A DNA stretch of 64,000 bases from Bacteroidota bacterium. GTDB lineage: Bacteria > Bacteroidota > Ignavibacteria > UBA10030 > UBA8401. The stretch lies in contig JAJYOK010000003.1 of assembly GCA_021796215.1 (NCBI GenBank), positions 204,600 to 268,599 of the forward strand, written 5' to 3'. The position numbers and the translations under genes were made by a program. Positions 26,001 to 34,412 of the stretch are shown here, one piece after another. The notes below the pieces were generated by a model. The model did no database searches. It saw only the letters and a program-made list of their open reading frames with translations, and was not told the DNA's origin. Numbering within the stretch: the first letter of the stretch is position 1; every line of letters begins with the position of its first letter.

Positions 26001-26435
26001 AATGCGCCGATTGACCGGATTGTTATTACAGATATGACCGGGCGATTAAAAACGTTCTACGTTGATGATATTCACTTTACGGCAGTGCCTCAAAGCCCCG
26101 CGAAGGATAATCAAACAACAAACGGAGAGATGACCGAAACAACGCCTCTCACGTTCAATCTTTCCCAGAATTATCCGAATCCGTTCAATCCGTCAACGCA
26201 GATTTCATACTCGCTGGCTTCAGCATCGAGCGTAAGACTGGAAATCTATAACACAGCAGGACAGCTTGTCTCACTTCTTGTGAACGGTGAACAACAAGCC
26301 GGAATGCATGAAGCAACATTCAATGCGTCATCGCTGCCGAGCGGAGCTTATTTCTACCGCATAACAGCAGTAGACCTGAGCGGTCAAAATGCGAAGCCGT
26401 TCGTGATGACAAAGCGAATGATTTTGATGAAGTAG
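23055..26435 (+). CDS. Secreted GH18 chitinase-like enzyme with Ig-like repeats, two CBM-like modules and type IX tail
   Basis: 1126 residues from a GTG at 23055 with AAGGAG eight bases upstream; the longer frame from 22833 overlaps the previous gene. A signal region (1-47, ending 'NRALAQ') has two hydrophobic stretches. The GH18 barrel spans about 48-405 with 'YDGIDIDWE' (catalytic acid E164 of DxxDxDxE), the substrate-floor 'MSYDMSGAWPGW' and C-terminal 'GGAIIWELGGG'. Two Ig-like repeats follow ('DTTPPT.S.TSP.NG', 'AVARDAAGN'), then a carbohydrate-binding-like module ('ENDGGQKFPAVSYG', 'YYIDNLHF'), a third Ig-like repeat and a second such module. The end has 'NYPNPFNPSTQISY' and 'MTKRMILMK' (type IX tail). 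Likely hydrolyses chitin or another GlcNAc polymer outside the cell. Paralogue of the gene at 29809. Confidence 0.88.
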   Translation: MKKTIIHFFAGVTVILSSLRLLRRSVKLAGVALAALVLMTSNRALAQWATAYYAGWQQGYNNTGYLPAQDVDYSAVTNIIHFALVPQSNGTLDDQSNSVTAYNANALVTAAHAAGKKVLICVGGWNSDAGFQGATSGSTLNTFVSNLINLMQSRGYDGIDIDWEPMSNGIIPQWEALVTALHNAMSSISPRPLLTTANGGEANQYLGVIQYLDQLNYMSYDMSGAWPGWVTWHNSPVYNGGITFPSTGGLVPSTDANVQNLINAGVPKSKIGIGIDFYGYIWNGGDGTPTGGVTAPDQSYTTSPTVQSNVPYSTIMDTYYQSQYDKWDNAAQAAYLSIDNSGSANDKFISYDNEKTVAAKFNYIRSKGIGGAIIWELGGGYRANQPAGQRDLLLQAVKQALNGSGTTADTTPPTISITSPTNGLSLTGITALAATATDNVGVSGVQFKVDGTNVGAEVTIAPYTASLNVATLTAGTHTISAVARDAAGNTATASVSVTVILSTSDTTPPTVSLTSPANGSTVSGTIAMNANASDNVGVAGVQFTVDGANLGSEITTAPYAASLNTTQYANGSHTVAAVARDAAGNKSTASVSVTVSNTTAPPPANSSDLVIYQGSLTSPWVDNSWSATVTYGSTEQTYAGSSSIKTALTSAWGAFSVHYGNWGSPGVNTSSYSSLDFAVYGAAAGTNLSIFFENDGGQKFPAVSYGTIAANQWTIISIPMSQLNPSGYIVNRLDIQDVSGSTKTYYIDNLHFTGTTTTVVTTTDTTKPTVAFASPANGAAVSGTLAMSANASDNVKVVGVQFKLDGANFGSEVTASPYSVSWNTSQSANGSHTLSAVARDSAGNTATASITVTVSNSTAASGSNLVVSDESLHSPWIDASWSATVTFASTDQHYSGSTSVKVVQSPWGALRVHSGQWGAPVHVNAANYASLDFEINGGTAGISLGVYFENDQGSSFPAVQYVWIAPNKWTTMSLPMSKLNPANAPIDRIVITDMTGRLKTFYVDDIHFTAVPQSPAKDNQTTNGEMTETTPLTFNLSQNYPNPFNPSTQISYSLASASSVRLEIYNTAGQLVSLLVNGEQQAGMHEATFNASSLPSGAYFYRITAVDLSGQNAKPFVMTKRMILMK

Positions 26436-26578
26436 GAAAATACCAGATGCAGGGCACCTCGTAGGTGTCCTACACCTCATCTTAGGATACACTGCGCCAG
26501 GCCCCTCGCAGGTAAGGCAGCGCGCAGACAACAGAAAAACCCGTCCCGTCTAATAGGCGAGGCGGGTTTTCTGTTTTT
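26436..26578. terminator. Bidirectional terminator between GH18 gene and flippase gene
   Basis: The convergent genes share a hairpin: AACAGAAAAACCCGTCCCGT (26530-26549) against GGCGAGGCGGGTTTTCTGTT (26556-26575). T residues follow on the plus strand (CTGTTTTT) and TTTTT lies in the arm on the minus strand. Upstream in the same spacer are a short palindrome AGGTGT-CCT-ACACCT (26463-26477) and GGCACCT/AGGTGTC pairing. Confidence 0.75.
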
Positions 26579-26589
26579 AATGTTCTTCT

Positions 26590-28095
26590 CTATTTGCCCG
26601 CTGCGTCTGCCGGTACATGCTGAGATGCAAAGGCAGTGCTGCGGCGCGTTTTCAAAAAACTCTTCGCTATTTCCCACTCCCGCTTCGTAAGCACTTTTGC
26701 AGCAACAAGCAATACGGCATAGACGACCGCGCCAATGATTCCGCTGATATACCAGAGATGCAAATTACTTTCAGCGTACCAAAGAATAGCTCCCGCCACA
26801 ATTCCCGCCGCAACTGATTTTTCTGCAAGAAGAACATTCTCCGCACTGAAACATCCTTTTGGAAGAAGATAAATATCCATTACCATCACACAAATTTCGG
26901 TAATCGTCGTTGCGATCATAGCGCCGATCGCACCGTTGCCGTACGACTTTTGAAAGAACGGAATCATCCAGAGATTCAACCCGATGTTAATGACCGTGGC
27001 GATAATGGCGACAACAGAAATCTCCTTTTGCTTGTCCGATGAAGTATCAACCGCGCCGATAACAAAATTGGCATAAACCAGTGGAATACAGACTGCAAGC
27101 CCCTGAAGAAGAATTACCGAGGGTGCATATTGCCGAAGTCCGAAAAGAAAATCAATTACCGGCCTGGCAAGCACAATAAGAGAGAAGCCGGCAAAGACAC
27201 CAACGATTAGTGTTAAATCAAGGGCTCGCCGGGCGCTTTGTATAAATTCCTCTTTCGATTCTTTCCACAGTCTTGAGAAAACCGGAAATACCACGACGAA
27301 CATAATCGAAGGGAAAAACATCAGTGTATCAAACAGCTTATACGGCGCACCGTACCATCCTACGACACGATTGCTCGCCATGGAAGAAAGCATAACAACA
27401 TCGATCCGGAAATAAACGAACGAAAAAAATGATGCAACAAGAAACGGTAATCCTCCGCGAAGAATGCCGAGCCATGTTGACAACTGCATCCGGAATTTCA
27501 GAACAACAAGACGAGGAAGAAAATAAAAACAGGCAAGAAAATTCAGCAGAACGCTAAACGTCATCGCCGCTGCAATCCAGACAATCCCATAACCGGCAAA
27601 AATCATCGCGACGGCAATGATTGCAAGCGAAACTTGCTGGACAACCAATGCAATGGAACGATAGACCAGTCGCTCGAAACTCTGAAAAACACGATGCCCC
27701 AGATCGGCAATCATTTCAAAAAGCTTTCCAAAGCCGAGGATGAAAAGAAGCGTAAATGTCTCTTGTGAATATCCCATCACCCAAACATAAAGGAACAGCC
27801 CGGCCATCACCGCTACCCATGCAACTGCTCTGAGCCCAATGCCGTTCATGAAGAATTCGTTGACCTTTGATCTATCCCGCGCAATTTCTTTAACGAAGAA
27901 GTTGCCAAGGCCAAGATCAACCACCATTGCACCGAGCATGGTGAGCGAAATGACAAAGTATAAGTGGCCGTATTCATCTGCGCCAAGATAGCGCGGGAGC
28001 AGCATGATTAACACGAACGACGATGCCCATGTAATGATCTGCGCAATCAACAACACTTTGGCATTGTTTAGTATAATGTAGTTAGATTCTTTCAT
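26590..28095 (-). CDS. Wzx-like polysaccharide flippase (MATE/MOP superfamily)
   Basis: 501 residues from the ATG at 28095 (a GTG one codon earlier is possible). Twelve to fourteen hydrophobic segments with the Polysacc_synt pattern: an N-terminal amphipathic 'ILNNAKVLLIAQIITWASSF', then 'MLLPRYLGADEYGHLYFVIS', the typical 'R.LG...YG' of Wzx, and 'LRGGLPFLVASFFSFVYFRI' before helix 7. The C-terminal tail (from about 470) is basic and cytoplasmic. It should move the lipid-linked repeat unit across the inner membrane. It stands apart from the main exopolysaccharide operon at 1-16 kb but is the only Wzx candidate in the window, so it may serve it. Its downstream end shares a bidirectional terminator with the GH18 gene. 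Confidence 0.87.
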   Translation of the reverse strand: MKESNYIILNNAKVLLIAQIITWASSFVLIMLLPRYLGADEYGHLYFVISLTMLGAMVVDLGLGNFFVKEIARDRSKVNEFFMNGIGLRAVAWVAVMAGLFLYVWVMGYSQETFTLLFILGFGKLFEMIADLGHRVFQSFERLVYRSIALVVQQVSLAIIAVAMIFAGYGIVWIAAAMTFSVLLNFLACFYFLPRLVVLKFRMQLSTWLGILRGGLPFLVASFFSFVYFRIDVVMLSSMASNRVVGWYGAPYKLFDTLMFFPSIMFVVVFPVFSRLWKESKEEFIQSARRALDLTLIVGVFAGFSLIVLARPVIDFLFGLRQYAPSVILLQGLAVCIPLVYANFVIGAVDTSSDKQKEISVVAIIATVINIGLNLWMIPFFQKSYGNGAIGAMIATTITEICVMVMDIYLLPKGCFSAENVLLAEKSVAAGIVAGAILWYAESNLHLWYISGIIGAVVYAVLLVAAKVLTKREWEIAKSFLKTRRSTAFASQHVPADAAGK

Positions 28096-28192
28096 CACCG
28101 GTACAGATTACCCTTTCCTTCAAAGAATGGTATGTTCAAAGATGCAAATAAATCAAAACGTACCATATTTCCATTAATTATTGTCAAAATTT

Positions 28193-29353
28193 TCACTCCG
28201 TTTCAACCTGAACATTAGAATTAGCTGATTCTCTAAGCGTGCTTGCAAGATTTTGAAACCACCGGGGACGGCTGTTTGTATGGTGCATCCATTGAATCAA
28301 TTTCGATGCGTTGCGAGCATTGACGAACGAAGCAGCAATTGCCAATGAAATTGACATGACTCGGCGGCGAAGGGACCATGACGAAACCCAACGCCTGATA
28401 ACATAGCGGCACAACAGATTAAAACGGTGATCACTCAAAATCGGATGATGAACCGGATCAATCAAAAGTGAAAATAAACGGTAGCTCAAAAAATCTGCAT
28501 CACGTTCACCAAGATCCGATGCAACAGGAAGTCCGTGAATTTTTGCAAACTTTCGTGTCGTCTCAAATTCATTTTGGGAGTACCGGATTTTTTTACGAAA
28601 CCCTGCTGCCAACCCATTGGGTGCATTCAGCGGATCGGAATCATTTCTACTGTGAAGACGATAGCGGGCAAGCCTAGTTTCAACATACTGTATGGAACCG
28701 AGAAACGCGACAGCGCGCAACAAATAGCCGTCCGCCGCATATACAAAGTCACATTCGGGCATAGGCATCACGCGGTGAAGAGCAGCATGGGAAAATGTCA
28801 TTCCACTCATGACTGTTGAAGCAAACCCACCATTTGCAAGTAATTCAGAACGCACATCACCATCGGCAAGCCGGGCAGGCGCACCTGGCATAGTGCCGTG
28901 TTCCACACTATGCACATCAATGATAGTCATCGGGTAATGAGCCAGAACTGTTCCCAAACGCCAGCACTTTAGCATCTCTGCAACGGCATACGGCTCAAGC
29001 ATATCGTCGGCATCGAGAAAAAAAATTATGTCTCCTGTAGATTTTGCAAAACCTGCGTTCAACGCTGACGCCTGGCCGCCGTTGCTCTTGAAAACAGTCT
29101 CAACCCGTTCTCCAAATGACTGAATCACATCTCTCGATTCATCGGTAGAGCCATCATCAACTACAACAACTTGCGCCGGATGTGTTTGTGCAAGAGCGCT
29201 TTCGATTGCTTCGCCGACGAAGTCCGCGTAATTGTAGTTGTCAATAATAATGCTTGCCGAGTGAGGGCGTTCTATATCGAACGTCCTCACTGGAAAATCG
29301 GGCAACTGTGATTTTTTCATTTCAGAAAAAAATTTCTTTAGAAGCCTTCTCAT
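28193..29353 (-). CDS. Glycosyltransferase family 2 (GT-A fold)
   Basis: 386 residues. The donor-binding start 'SIIIDNYNYADFVGEAIESA' and 'VVVVDDGSTDESRDVIQSFG' are standard GT2. 'VFKSNGGQASALNAGFAKS' and the metal-binding 'IIFFLDADDMLEP' (DxD-like) follow. The C-terminal part (from about 230) is helical and basic, without obvious membrane helices. Should add a sugar from a nucleotide donor to a lipid-linked acceptor on the cytoplasmic side. It is transcribed toward the flippase gene with 97 bases between them and probably forms a two-gene unit. Confidence 0.88.
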   Translation of the reverse strand: MRRLLKKFFSEMKKSQLPDFPVRTFDIERPHSASIIIDNYNYADFVGEAIESALAQTHPAQVVVVDDGSTDESRDVIQSFGERVETVFKSNGGQASALNAGFAKSTGDIIFFLDADDMLEPYAVAEMLKCWRLGTVLAHYPMTIIDVHSVEHGTMPGAPARLADGDVRSELLANGGFASTVMSGMTFSHAALHRVMPMPECDFVYAADGYLLRAVAFLGSIQYVETRLARYRLHSRNDSDPLNAPNGLAAGFRKKIRYSQNEFETTRKFAKIHGLPVASDLGERDADFLSYRLFSLLIDPVHHPILSDHRFNLLCRYVIRRWVSSWSLRRRVMSISLAIAASFVNARNASKLIQWMHHTNSRPRWFQNLASTLRESANSNVQVETE

Positions 29354-29808
29354 GATTCCATGTGATAACCGAAAATTCTCCGTGCGCAGCGAATCCTCTT
29401 CAATTCAATAACGGCAAACAATATGCCAAACAGCAATAAACTTAAAATTGCATTTATAACCTGTTCACAGCAATTATTAACAATTCGGCAAAACACAAAT
29501 GGCATCAAGTGTGTAATACCGCTCCAGTTTTTTGTATAGGTGTGTAAATTTGAGTCAGTTTTTTAAAAAAATTGTCATTAAAACGCATTAATGCGGTTGC
29601 GCATAATTTCAAATTTCTTATTTTAATTTATGTACACCATTTCAGTCGTACGGAAAATATTTGTCTTATCCACCTTTCTCGCAGGCGAAGGTTCGGGAGC
29701 AGGTTTCGTCGTTCACAAAATTTTTGATAAAGAAAAAGCTATACGATTGCGTTAGAGCAACCGAATAGTAAATGGCACACTTTTTTATAGAGCATTGAAG
29801 AGTCAGCA
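29354..29808. other. AT-rich divergent promoter region, no gene
   Basis: Spacer between the divergent GT2 gene (minus) and the second GH18 gene (plus). No coding frame or RNA gene is supported. A 10-base palindrome GCATTAATGC lies at 29585-29594. A TGGCAC at 29773 resembles a sigma-54 -24 element but the matching TTGC is lacking. Confidence 0.5.
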
Positions 29809-32800
29809 ATGAAGAAATTCATCGTCTTCATAATGTTTTTTCTTCCGCTCTGTCACGGCAGTGAAGAAGCGTTGATTTATGCACAGTCCGATATCTGGGT
29901 TACAGCGTACTATGCCGGATGGATGCAAGGGCAATTCAACAACGGCGCGCTCCCCGCACAAGACATTGACTACAACGCTGTCACCGATATCATTCACTTT
30001 TCTCTTGTACCGAAAGCAGATGGTTCATTAGACAGTACCTCAAACAGCATCCTCGCATCAAATTCAGCGACACTTATTTCGCACGCTCACGCCGCAGGAA
30101 AAAAAGTCCTGATCTGTGTCGGCGGTGCAGGAACGCGCGATGCATTTTTAGGTGCAACAAGCCTTCTAACACTTCCTAAATTCATTGACAACCTCGTTGG
30201 CTTTATGCAGCGAAGAGGATATGACGGAATAGATATTGATTGGGAATATCTCGATGAAGTCGCAGACGCTGTACCGTACGCTAATTTTATCACCGATCTC
30301 AGAGCGCGATTAGATCAAATCACTCCACGGCCTCTGCTGACATCGGCAAACGGAACACAGGCAGTCGTTTTTACAGCAATCTATAAAGACTTTGATCAGA
30401 TTAATTTGATGACATATGATATGTCCGGTGCGTGGCCCGGCTGGGTAACATGGCACAACTCGCCGATTTCCGATGGCGGTTTACATTTCCCAAGCACTGG
30501 CGGACTTATCCCTTCGGCGGACAATGAGGTTGATGCTTTTCTTTCTGTTGGAGTTCCGGCAAATAAATTAGGGATTGGAATAGATTTTTATGGTTACGTT
30601 TGGAGCGGCGGAGATGGCACATCTACAGGCGGCGCAACTGCGCCGGGGCAAAGCTGGACTTCCCCGCCTGCGGTGCAAGCCAATGTTCCGTACTTCACGC
30701 TCATGCAGCAGTATTATAAACCGGAATATTATCGGTGGGATTCGACCGCGCAGGCATCATATCTCAGCATTGATAACCCGGGTTCGGCAAACGACAAATT
30801 TATTTCGTACGACAACGAAATGTCCGTAAAGAAAAAAATAGATTATGTGAGACAGAAAGGGCTTGGCGGTGTTATCATTTGGGAACTTGGCGGCGGAATG
30901 CTGCCGGCAAGTTTTTCAAATCGCGACCGCCTTTTGCAAACAGTAACGATGGGACTTCAGGGCTCAACAACTCCGCCCCCGGCACCTTCTGCTCTTCTCC
31001 CGCCGCACTACATGCAAGGTGTTCCGACACGGCCAACACTGCATTGGAACTCAACTGCCGGCACTTCATGGTACCGCGTTCAAATCGCTGCCGATTCGAC
31101 ATTTGTTTCGCCGGCGTTCGATCAGGAATGGATCATTGATACGTCGTATGCGCCCGGCACTCTGCTGCCGAATACAGAATATTTTTGGCGGGTGCAGTCT
31201 TCAAACGCTTATGCGGCAAGCGGGTGGTCATCAACAGCGCGTTTCACAACAGCAACTGATACGCTCGCGCCGCCGTCGTGGGAATTTGTCAGCAATACCG
31301 GCAACAATGCAACGGTACTTATCACATCATCGGTCAATCCGACAATTGATAAACAACCTCTTGAGGCGGGTGATTATATCGGCGTGTTTTTCCGCCAAAC
31401 AAGCGGCGGACAGGCCGGCTTCGGCAGCTCTCTCGTATGTGCGGGTTACAGCCGCTGGGAACCGGGGACGAACATGACGATCACTGCGTGGGGAGATAAT
31501 CCGCAGACCGGAGTGAAAGACGGATTTGCTGCAGGCGATACGATCCTGATTCATTTCTATCAGCCTTCAACGGGAAAAGAATACGAAACGAATGTACTAT
31601 ACACGTCGGGAAAAAATGCTGCGACGTATGCTATGGACGGCGTTTATGCAGTTCAATCGCTCACAGCAATTCCCAACCATACTCAGACCATTCATCTTCA
31701 TGACGGATGGAATATGGTGTCAAGCTACATTATGCCAAATGATTCATCACTTCAATCGCTTACCGCAAGCATCGCGCCGGAGATGGCGGTAATAAAAGAC
31801 GATGCGGGAAATGTTTTCTGGCCTGATTCCAACATCAACGAAATTCATTTTTGGAATTTCCGGCAAGGATACCAAATCTACATGCAATCGGCGGGCACAT
31901 TGGCTGTTACCGGCGCCATTGCTGTACCTGAGTCAACAACGATTCCGTTAACCACCGGCTGGAATTTGGTTGCGTACCTCCGCACAACACCGATGATGCC
32001 TGATGTGGCATTGGCAAAAATCAAAAGTCAACTCGTGCTTGTGAAAAACAACGACGGTGATATTTTCTGGCCGCAATTTAATATCAACACGATCGGCACA
32101 ATGAATCCGGGCGAAGGATATAAAGTGTATATAACAAAAAATGCCAGCCTGCTCTATCCCCCAAATGATATTCAGAGCGGTGCTGGAACCATCGCCGGCA
32201 CGACAACAATGCACAAGACTCTGATAACCGCGGCAATGGCTGGCACTCATTACCCTCTTCCCGACATTAATACCGGCAATAATGCAATCCTGCTTATTGA
32301 ATCATCGTTGTTTCGAGATGGAGACGAAATCGGCGCATGGTCAAGCGGCGGCAATCTTATCGGAAGCGGAGTTATTCAAGCCGGGAAGTGCGCTTTAACA
32401 ATATGGGGCAGTGATACGCTCACTCCGGGCATTCAGGGCGCAAACGAAGGAGAAGCTCTTTCATTGACATTGTGGGATACACAGCGGAACAGAGAATACC
32501 GGCTTGCTCTCACTTCATTGAAAAATGGCATCACCAATCAAAATGTTCCGCTGCCGCTGCGCTATCAAACAGAATCAGCGCTCATTGGCAATGTGAAAAT
32601 CGTACCCTCGAGCTTTTATCTTGAGCAGAATTATCCAAACCCGTTCAATCCGTCAACAACCATTGAGTACGACATTCCGCAGACAGCGAAGGTGGTGCTT
32701 GAAGTGTTCAACACGCTGGGTGAGCGCGTTGCGGTGCTCGTTAATCGAACTGAGGCGGCCGGGCATTATCATGTTGTGTTCAAGATGGCAAAGCTGGCGA

Positions 32801-32871
32801 GCGGCATGTACATTTATCGCCTTCAGGCGGGAACGTTTACCGCGATAAAAAAAATGGTGCTTGTGAAATAG
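29809..32871 (+). CDS. Second secreted GH18 chitinase-like enzyme with Fn3-like module and type IX tail
   Basis: 1020 residues; signal peptide 'KKFIVFIMFFLPLCHGS'. The GH18 barrel (about 29-385) has 'YDGIDIDWE' with acid E146, 'LMTYDMSGAWPGWVTWHNSP' and 'GGVIIWELGGG'. A Fn3-like module (about 395-480) has 'PTLHWNSTAGTSWYRVQIAA' and 'YFWRVQSSNAY'. Then come two repeats with 'HDGWNMVSSYIMP' and 'TTGWNLVAYLRTTP', each followed by 'ALAKIKSQLVLVKNNDG'-type sequence, and a 'N.G.NA.LLIESS'-like domain before the tail 'QNYPNPFNPSTTIEY' ... 'KKMVLVK'. A close paralogue of the enzyme at 23055, including a 48-base stretch that is identical in DNA. It ends six bases before the convergent NtrC-type gene. 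Confidence 0.88.
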   Translation: MKKFIVFIMFFLPLCHGSEEALIYAQSDIWVTAYYAGWMQGQFNNGALPAQDIDYNAVTDIIHFSLVPKADGSLDSTSNSILASNSATLISHAHAAGKKVLICVGGAGTRDAFLGATSLLTLPKFIDNLVGFMQRRGYDGIDIDWEYLDEVADAVPYANFITDLRARLDQITPRPLLTSANGTQAVVFTAIYKDFDQINLMTYDMSGAWPGWVTWHNSPISDGGLHFPSTGGLIPSADNEVDAFLSVGVPANKLGIGIDFYGYVWSGGDGTSTGGATAPGQSWTSPPAVQANVPYFTLMQQYYKPEYYRWDSTAQASYLSIDNPGSANDKFISYDNEMSVKKKIDYVRQKGLGGVIIWELGGGMLPASFSNRDRLLQTVTMGLQGSTTPPPAPSALLPPHYMQGVPTRPTLHWNSTAGTSWYRVQIAADSTFVSPAFDQEWIIDTSYAPGTLLPNTEYFWRVQSSNAYAASGWSSTARFTTATDTLAPPSWEFVSNTGNNATVLITSSVNPTIDKQPLEAGDYIGVFFRQTSGGQAGFGSSLVCAGYSRWEPGTNMTITAWGDNPQTGVKDGFAAGDTILIHFYQPSTGKEYETNVLYTSGKNAATYAMDGVYAVQSLTAIPNHTQTIHLHDGWNMVSSYIMPNDSSLQSLTASIAPEMAVIKDDAGNVFWPDSNINEIHFWNFRQGYQIYMQSAGTLAVTGAIAVPESTTIPLTTGWNLVAYLRTTPMMPDVALAKIKSQLVLVKNNDGDIFWPQFNINTIGTMNPGEGYKVYITKNASLLYPPNDIQSGAGTIAGTTTMHKTLITAAMAGTHYPLPDINTGNNAILLIESSLFRDGDEIGAWSSGGNLIGSGVIQAGKCALTIWGSDTLTPGIQGANEGEALSLTLWDTQRNREYRLALTSLKNGITNQNVPLPLRYQTESALIGNVKIVPSSFYLEQNYPNPFNPSTTIEYDIPQTAKVVLEVFNTLGERVAVLVNRTEAAGHYHVVFKMAKLASGMYIYRLQAGTFTAIKKMVLVK

Positions 32872-32882
32872 AACGAGCTATT
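32867..32882. repeat. Small inverted repeat holding both stop codons
   Basis: AATAG (32867-32871) and CTATT (32878-32882) pair around AACGAG. The TAG of the plus-strand GH18 gene and the TAG of the minus-strand NtrC-type gene are the two arms. There is no room for a normal terminator between these convergent genes; the stem is too short to be one by itself. Confidence 0.4.
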
Positions 32883-34260
32883 GGGGGCGGCTGAGATTGT
32901 ACTGCTGAATTTTAGTGTAGAGTGTTTTCAGACTGATGCCGAGAATTTTTGCAGCAACAATTTTATTCCATTTTGTCTGCTGTAGAACCCCGTCAATGTG
33001 ATCGCGCTCGATTTCCCGGAGGGAAATTGTTGTGCCGAGTTTTCTGTTCACGCCGTCGGGTTGAGATGCCGCGACAGTCACTATGTGCCGGGGAAGCGCC
33101 AGGTCTTTTGGATGGATAATTTCATCTGCGGAAAGAATGGCTGCGCGCTCAAGCACATTCTCCAACTCACGTACATTGCCGGGCCAATCATACTCACATA
33201 ACGCGTTCAATGCCTCTTCACTTAACTTCACGGGACGTCGCGCTCTGGCCTTCCGTTGGAGGATGTTTTTTGCAAGCACCGGAATATCTTCCCGGCGCTC
33301 ACGCAAGGGTGGAATGCGCAGCGTGATGACATTCAACCGGTATAGCAAATCTTCCCGGAAGCGCCCCGCTTTTACTTCATCATCAAGATGACGATTGGTT
33401 GCGGAAATGATACGCACGTCGGATTTCATGGTTTTGTTTCCGCCGACGCGGCGAAATTCTCCTGTTTGAATAAAGCGTAGCAGCTTTGGCTGAAACACGG
33501 AACTGATCTCTCCGATTTCATCAAGGAACAGTGTTCCGCCGTTCGCAATTTCCACCAGTCCTTGCCGCATTTGATGCGCATCGGTGAACGATCCTTTTTC
33601 GTGCCCGAACAACTCGCTCTCGATCAACGTTTCAGCAATCGAAGCACAGTTGAGCGCAACGAACGGTTTTTCATTGCGCGGACTATTGCGGTATAAAAAA
33701 TTTGCAAACAGTTCTTTGCCGGTTCCGCTTGCTCCTTCAATCAGCACTGTTGAATCCGTCGGAGCAACCCGGCTTGCCAGTTCCAGTACCTGCAAAAACG
33801 ACAGGCTTTGTCCGATAATCTGCGACGATGACGCCAGGCGTGCAAGCTCGGATTTCATCACTTTATTTTCAATGATAAGGTGACGGTGCTCGAGCGCGTG
33901 CTCGATTATAGGAAGCAGTTCGTCGGTAGAATCCGGCTTCGTTAAATAATGAAATGCGCCTAACTTCATGCACTCGACGGCTATTTTCACATCGTCCACG
34001 CTGGTGAGCATGATGACCTGCGTGTCAATGTAATGCGATTTGATGAATGACAGAACTTCCAATCCGTCAATGTGGGGCATCTTTACATCGAGCAAAACAC
34101 AATCGAACGAAGTTGATTGCACTGCATTAATTGCTTCGCCGCCATCTTCAGCAGTTGTGACAAGATAGCCTTCCGGAATCAGCAGCTCGCTCAACACATT
34201 GCGGAATGCTTCTTCATCATCAACGACAAGAACCGACGCAGTTGTTTTTGCTTTTGCCAT
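32878..34260 (-). CDS. NtrC-family sigma-54-dependent response regulator
   Basis: 460 residues. Receiver domain with D14/D15 ('VLVVDDEEAF'), phospho-Asp D58 ('VLLDVKMPHIDG') and Lys in 'FHYLTKPDS'. The AAA+ domain has Walker A 'EGASGTGKELFANFLY', Walker B 'GGTLFLDEIGEI' and the arginine-finger region 'FREDLLYRLNVITL'. The sigma-54 contact loop reads 'GSFTDA' instead of GAFTGA; the key Thr is kept. The C-terminal Fis-type helix-turn-helix is 'NKIVAAKILGISLKTLYTKI'. It is not beside a kinase gene; the large hybrid kinase at 44.8-48.2 kb is the nearest. Targets are unknown. Confidence 0.9.
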   Translation of the reverse strand: MAKAKTTASVLVVDDEEAFRNVLSELLIPEGYLVTTAEDGGEAINAVQSTSFDCVLLDVKMPHIDGLEVLSFIKSHYIDTQVIMLTSVDDVKIAVECMKLGAFHYLTKPDSTDELLPIIEHALEHRHLIIENKVMKSELARLASSSQIIGQSLSFLQVLELASRVAPTDSTVLIEGASGTGKELFANFLYRNSPRNEKPFVALNCASIAETLIESELFGHEKGSFTDAHQMRQGLVEIANGGTLFLDEIGEISSVFQPKLLRFIQTGEFRRVGGNKTMKSDVRIISATNRHLDDEVKAGRFREDLLYRLNVITLRIPPLRERREDIPVLAKNILQRKARARRPVKLSEEALNALCEYDWPGNVRELENVLERAAILSADEIIHPKDLALPRHIVTVAASQPDGVNRKLGTTISLREIERDHIDGVLQQTKWNKIVAAKILGISLKTLYTKIQQYNLSRPQ

Positions 34261-34357
34261 TGCCGCGATGAAAAATTAAAGTGAGAATGAATTTACGAAC
34301 AAATATACAATGTTCAATTCTGCGATGCAATCAAGTTCTGACGGTCTTTTCCCGAAG

Positions 34358-34397
34358 AAAACTGACCCCGACAAGGTGAAGAATCTTTGTCAGTTTT
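34358..34397 (-). terminator. Terminator downstream of pepD
   Basis: AAAACTGAC (34358-34366) pairs perfectly with GTCAGTTTT (34389-34397), with a 22-base loop. An overlapping alternative hairpin GACAAGG/CTTTGTC lies inside. Read on the minus strand the stem is followed by a short T-rich sequence (TTTTCTTC). Confidence 0.55.
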
Positions 34398-34412
34398 TTG
34401 CTTAACTGCAGG

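Noticed and set aside
29773..29790. TGGCAC as a sigma-54 promoter for the second GH18 gene
   Set aside because: The -12 TTGC element is missing at the right distance (TTTA instead), and the implied start would leave almost no leader.
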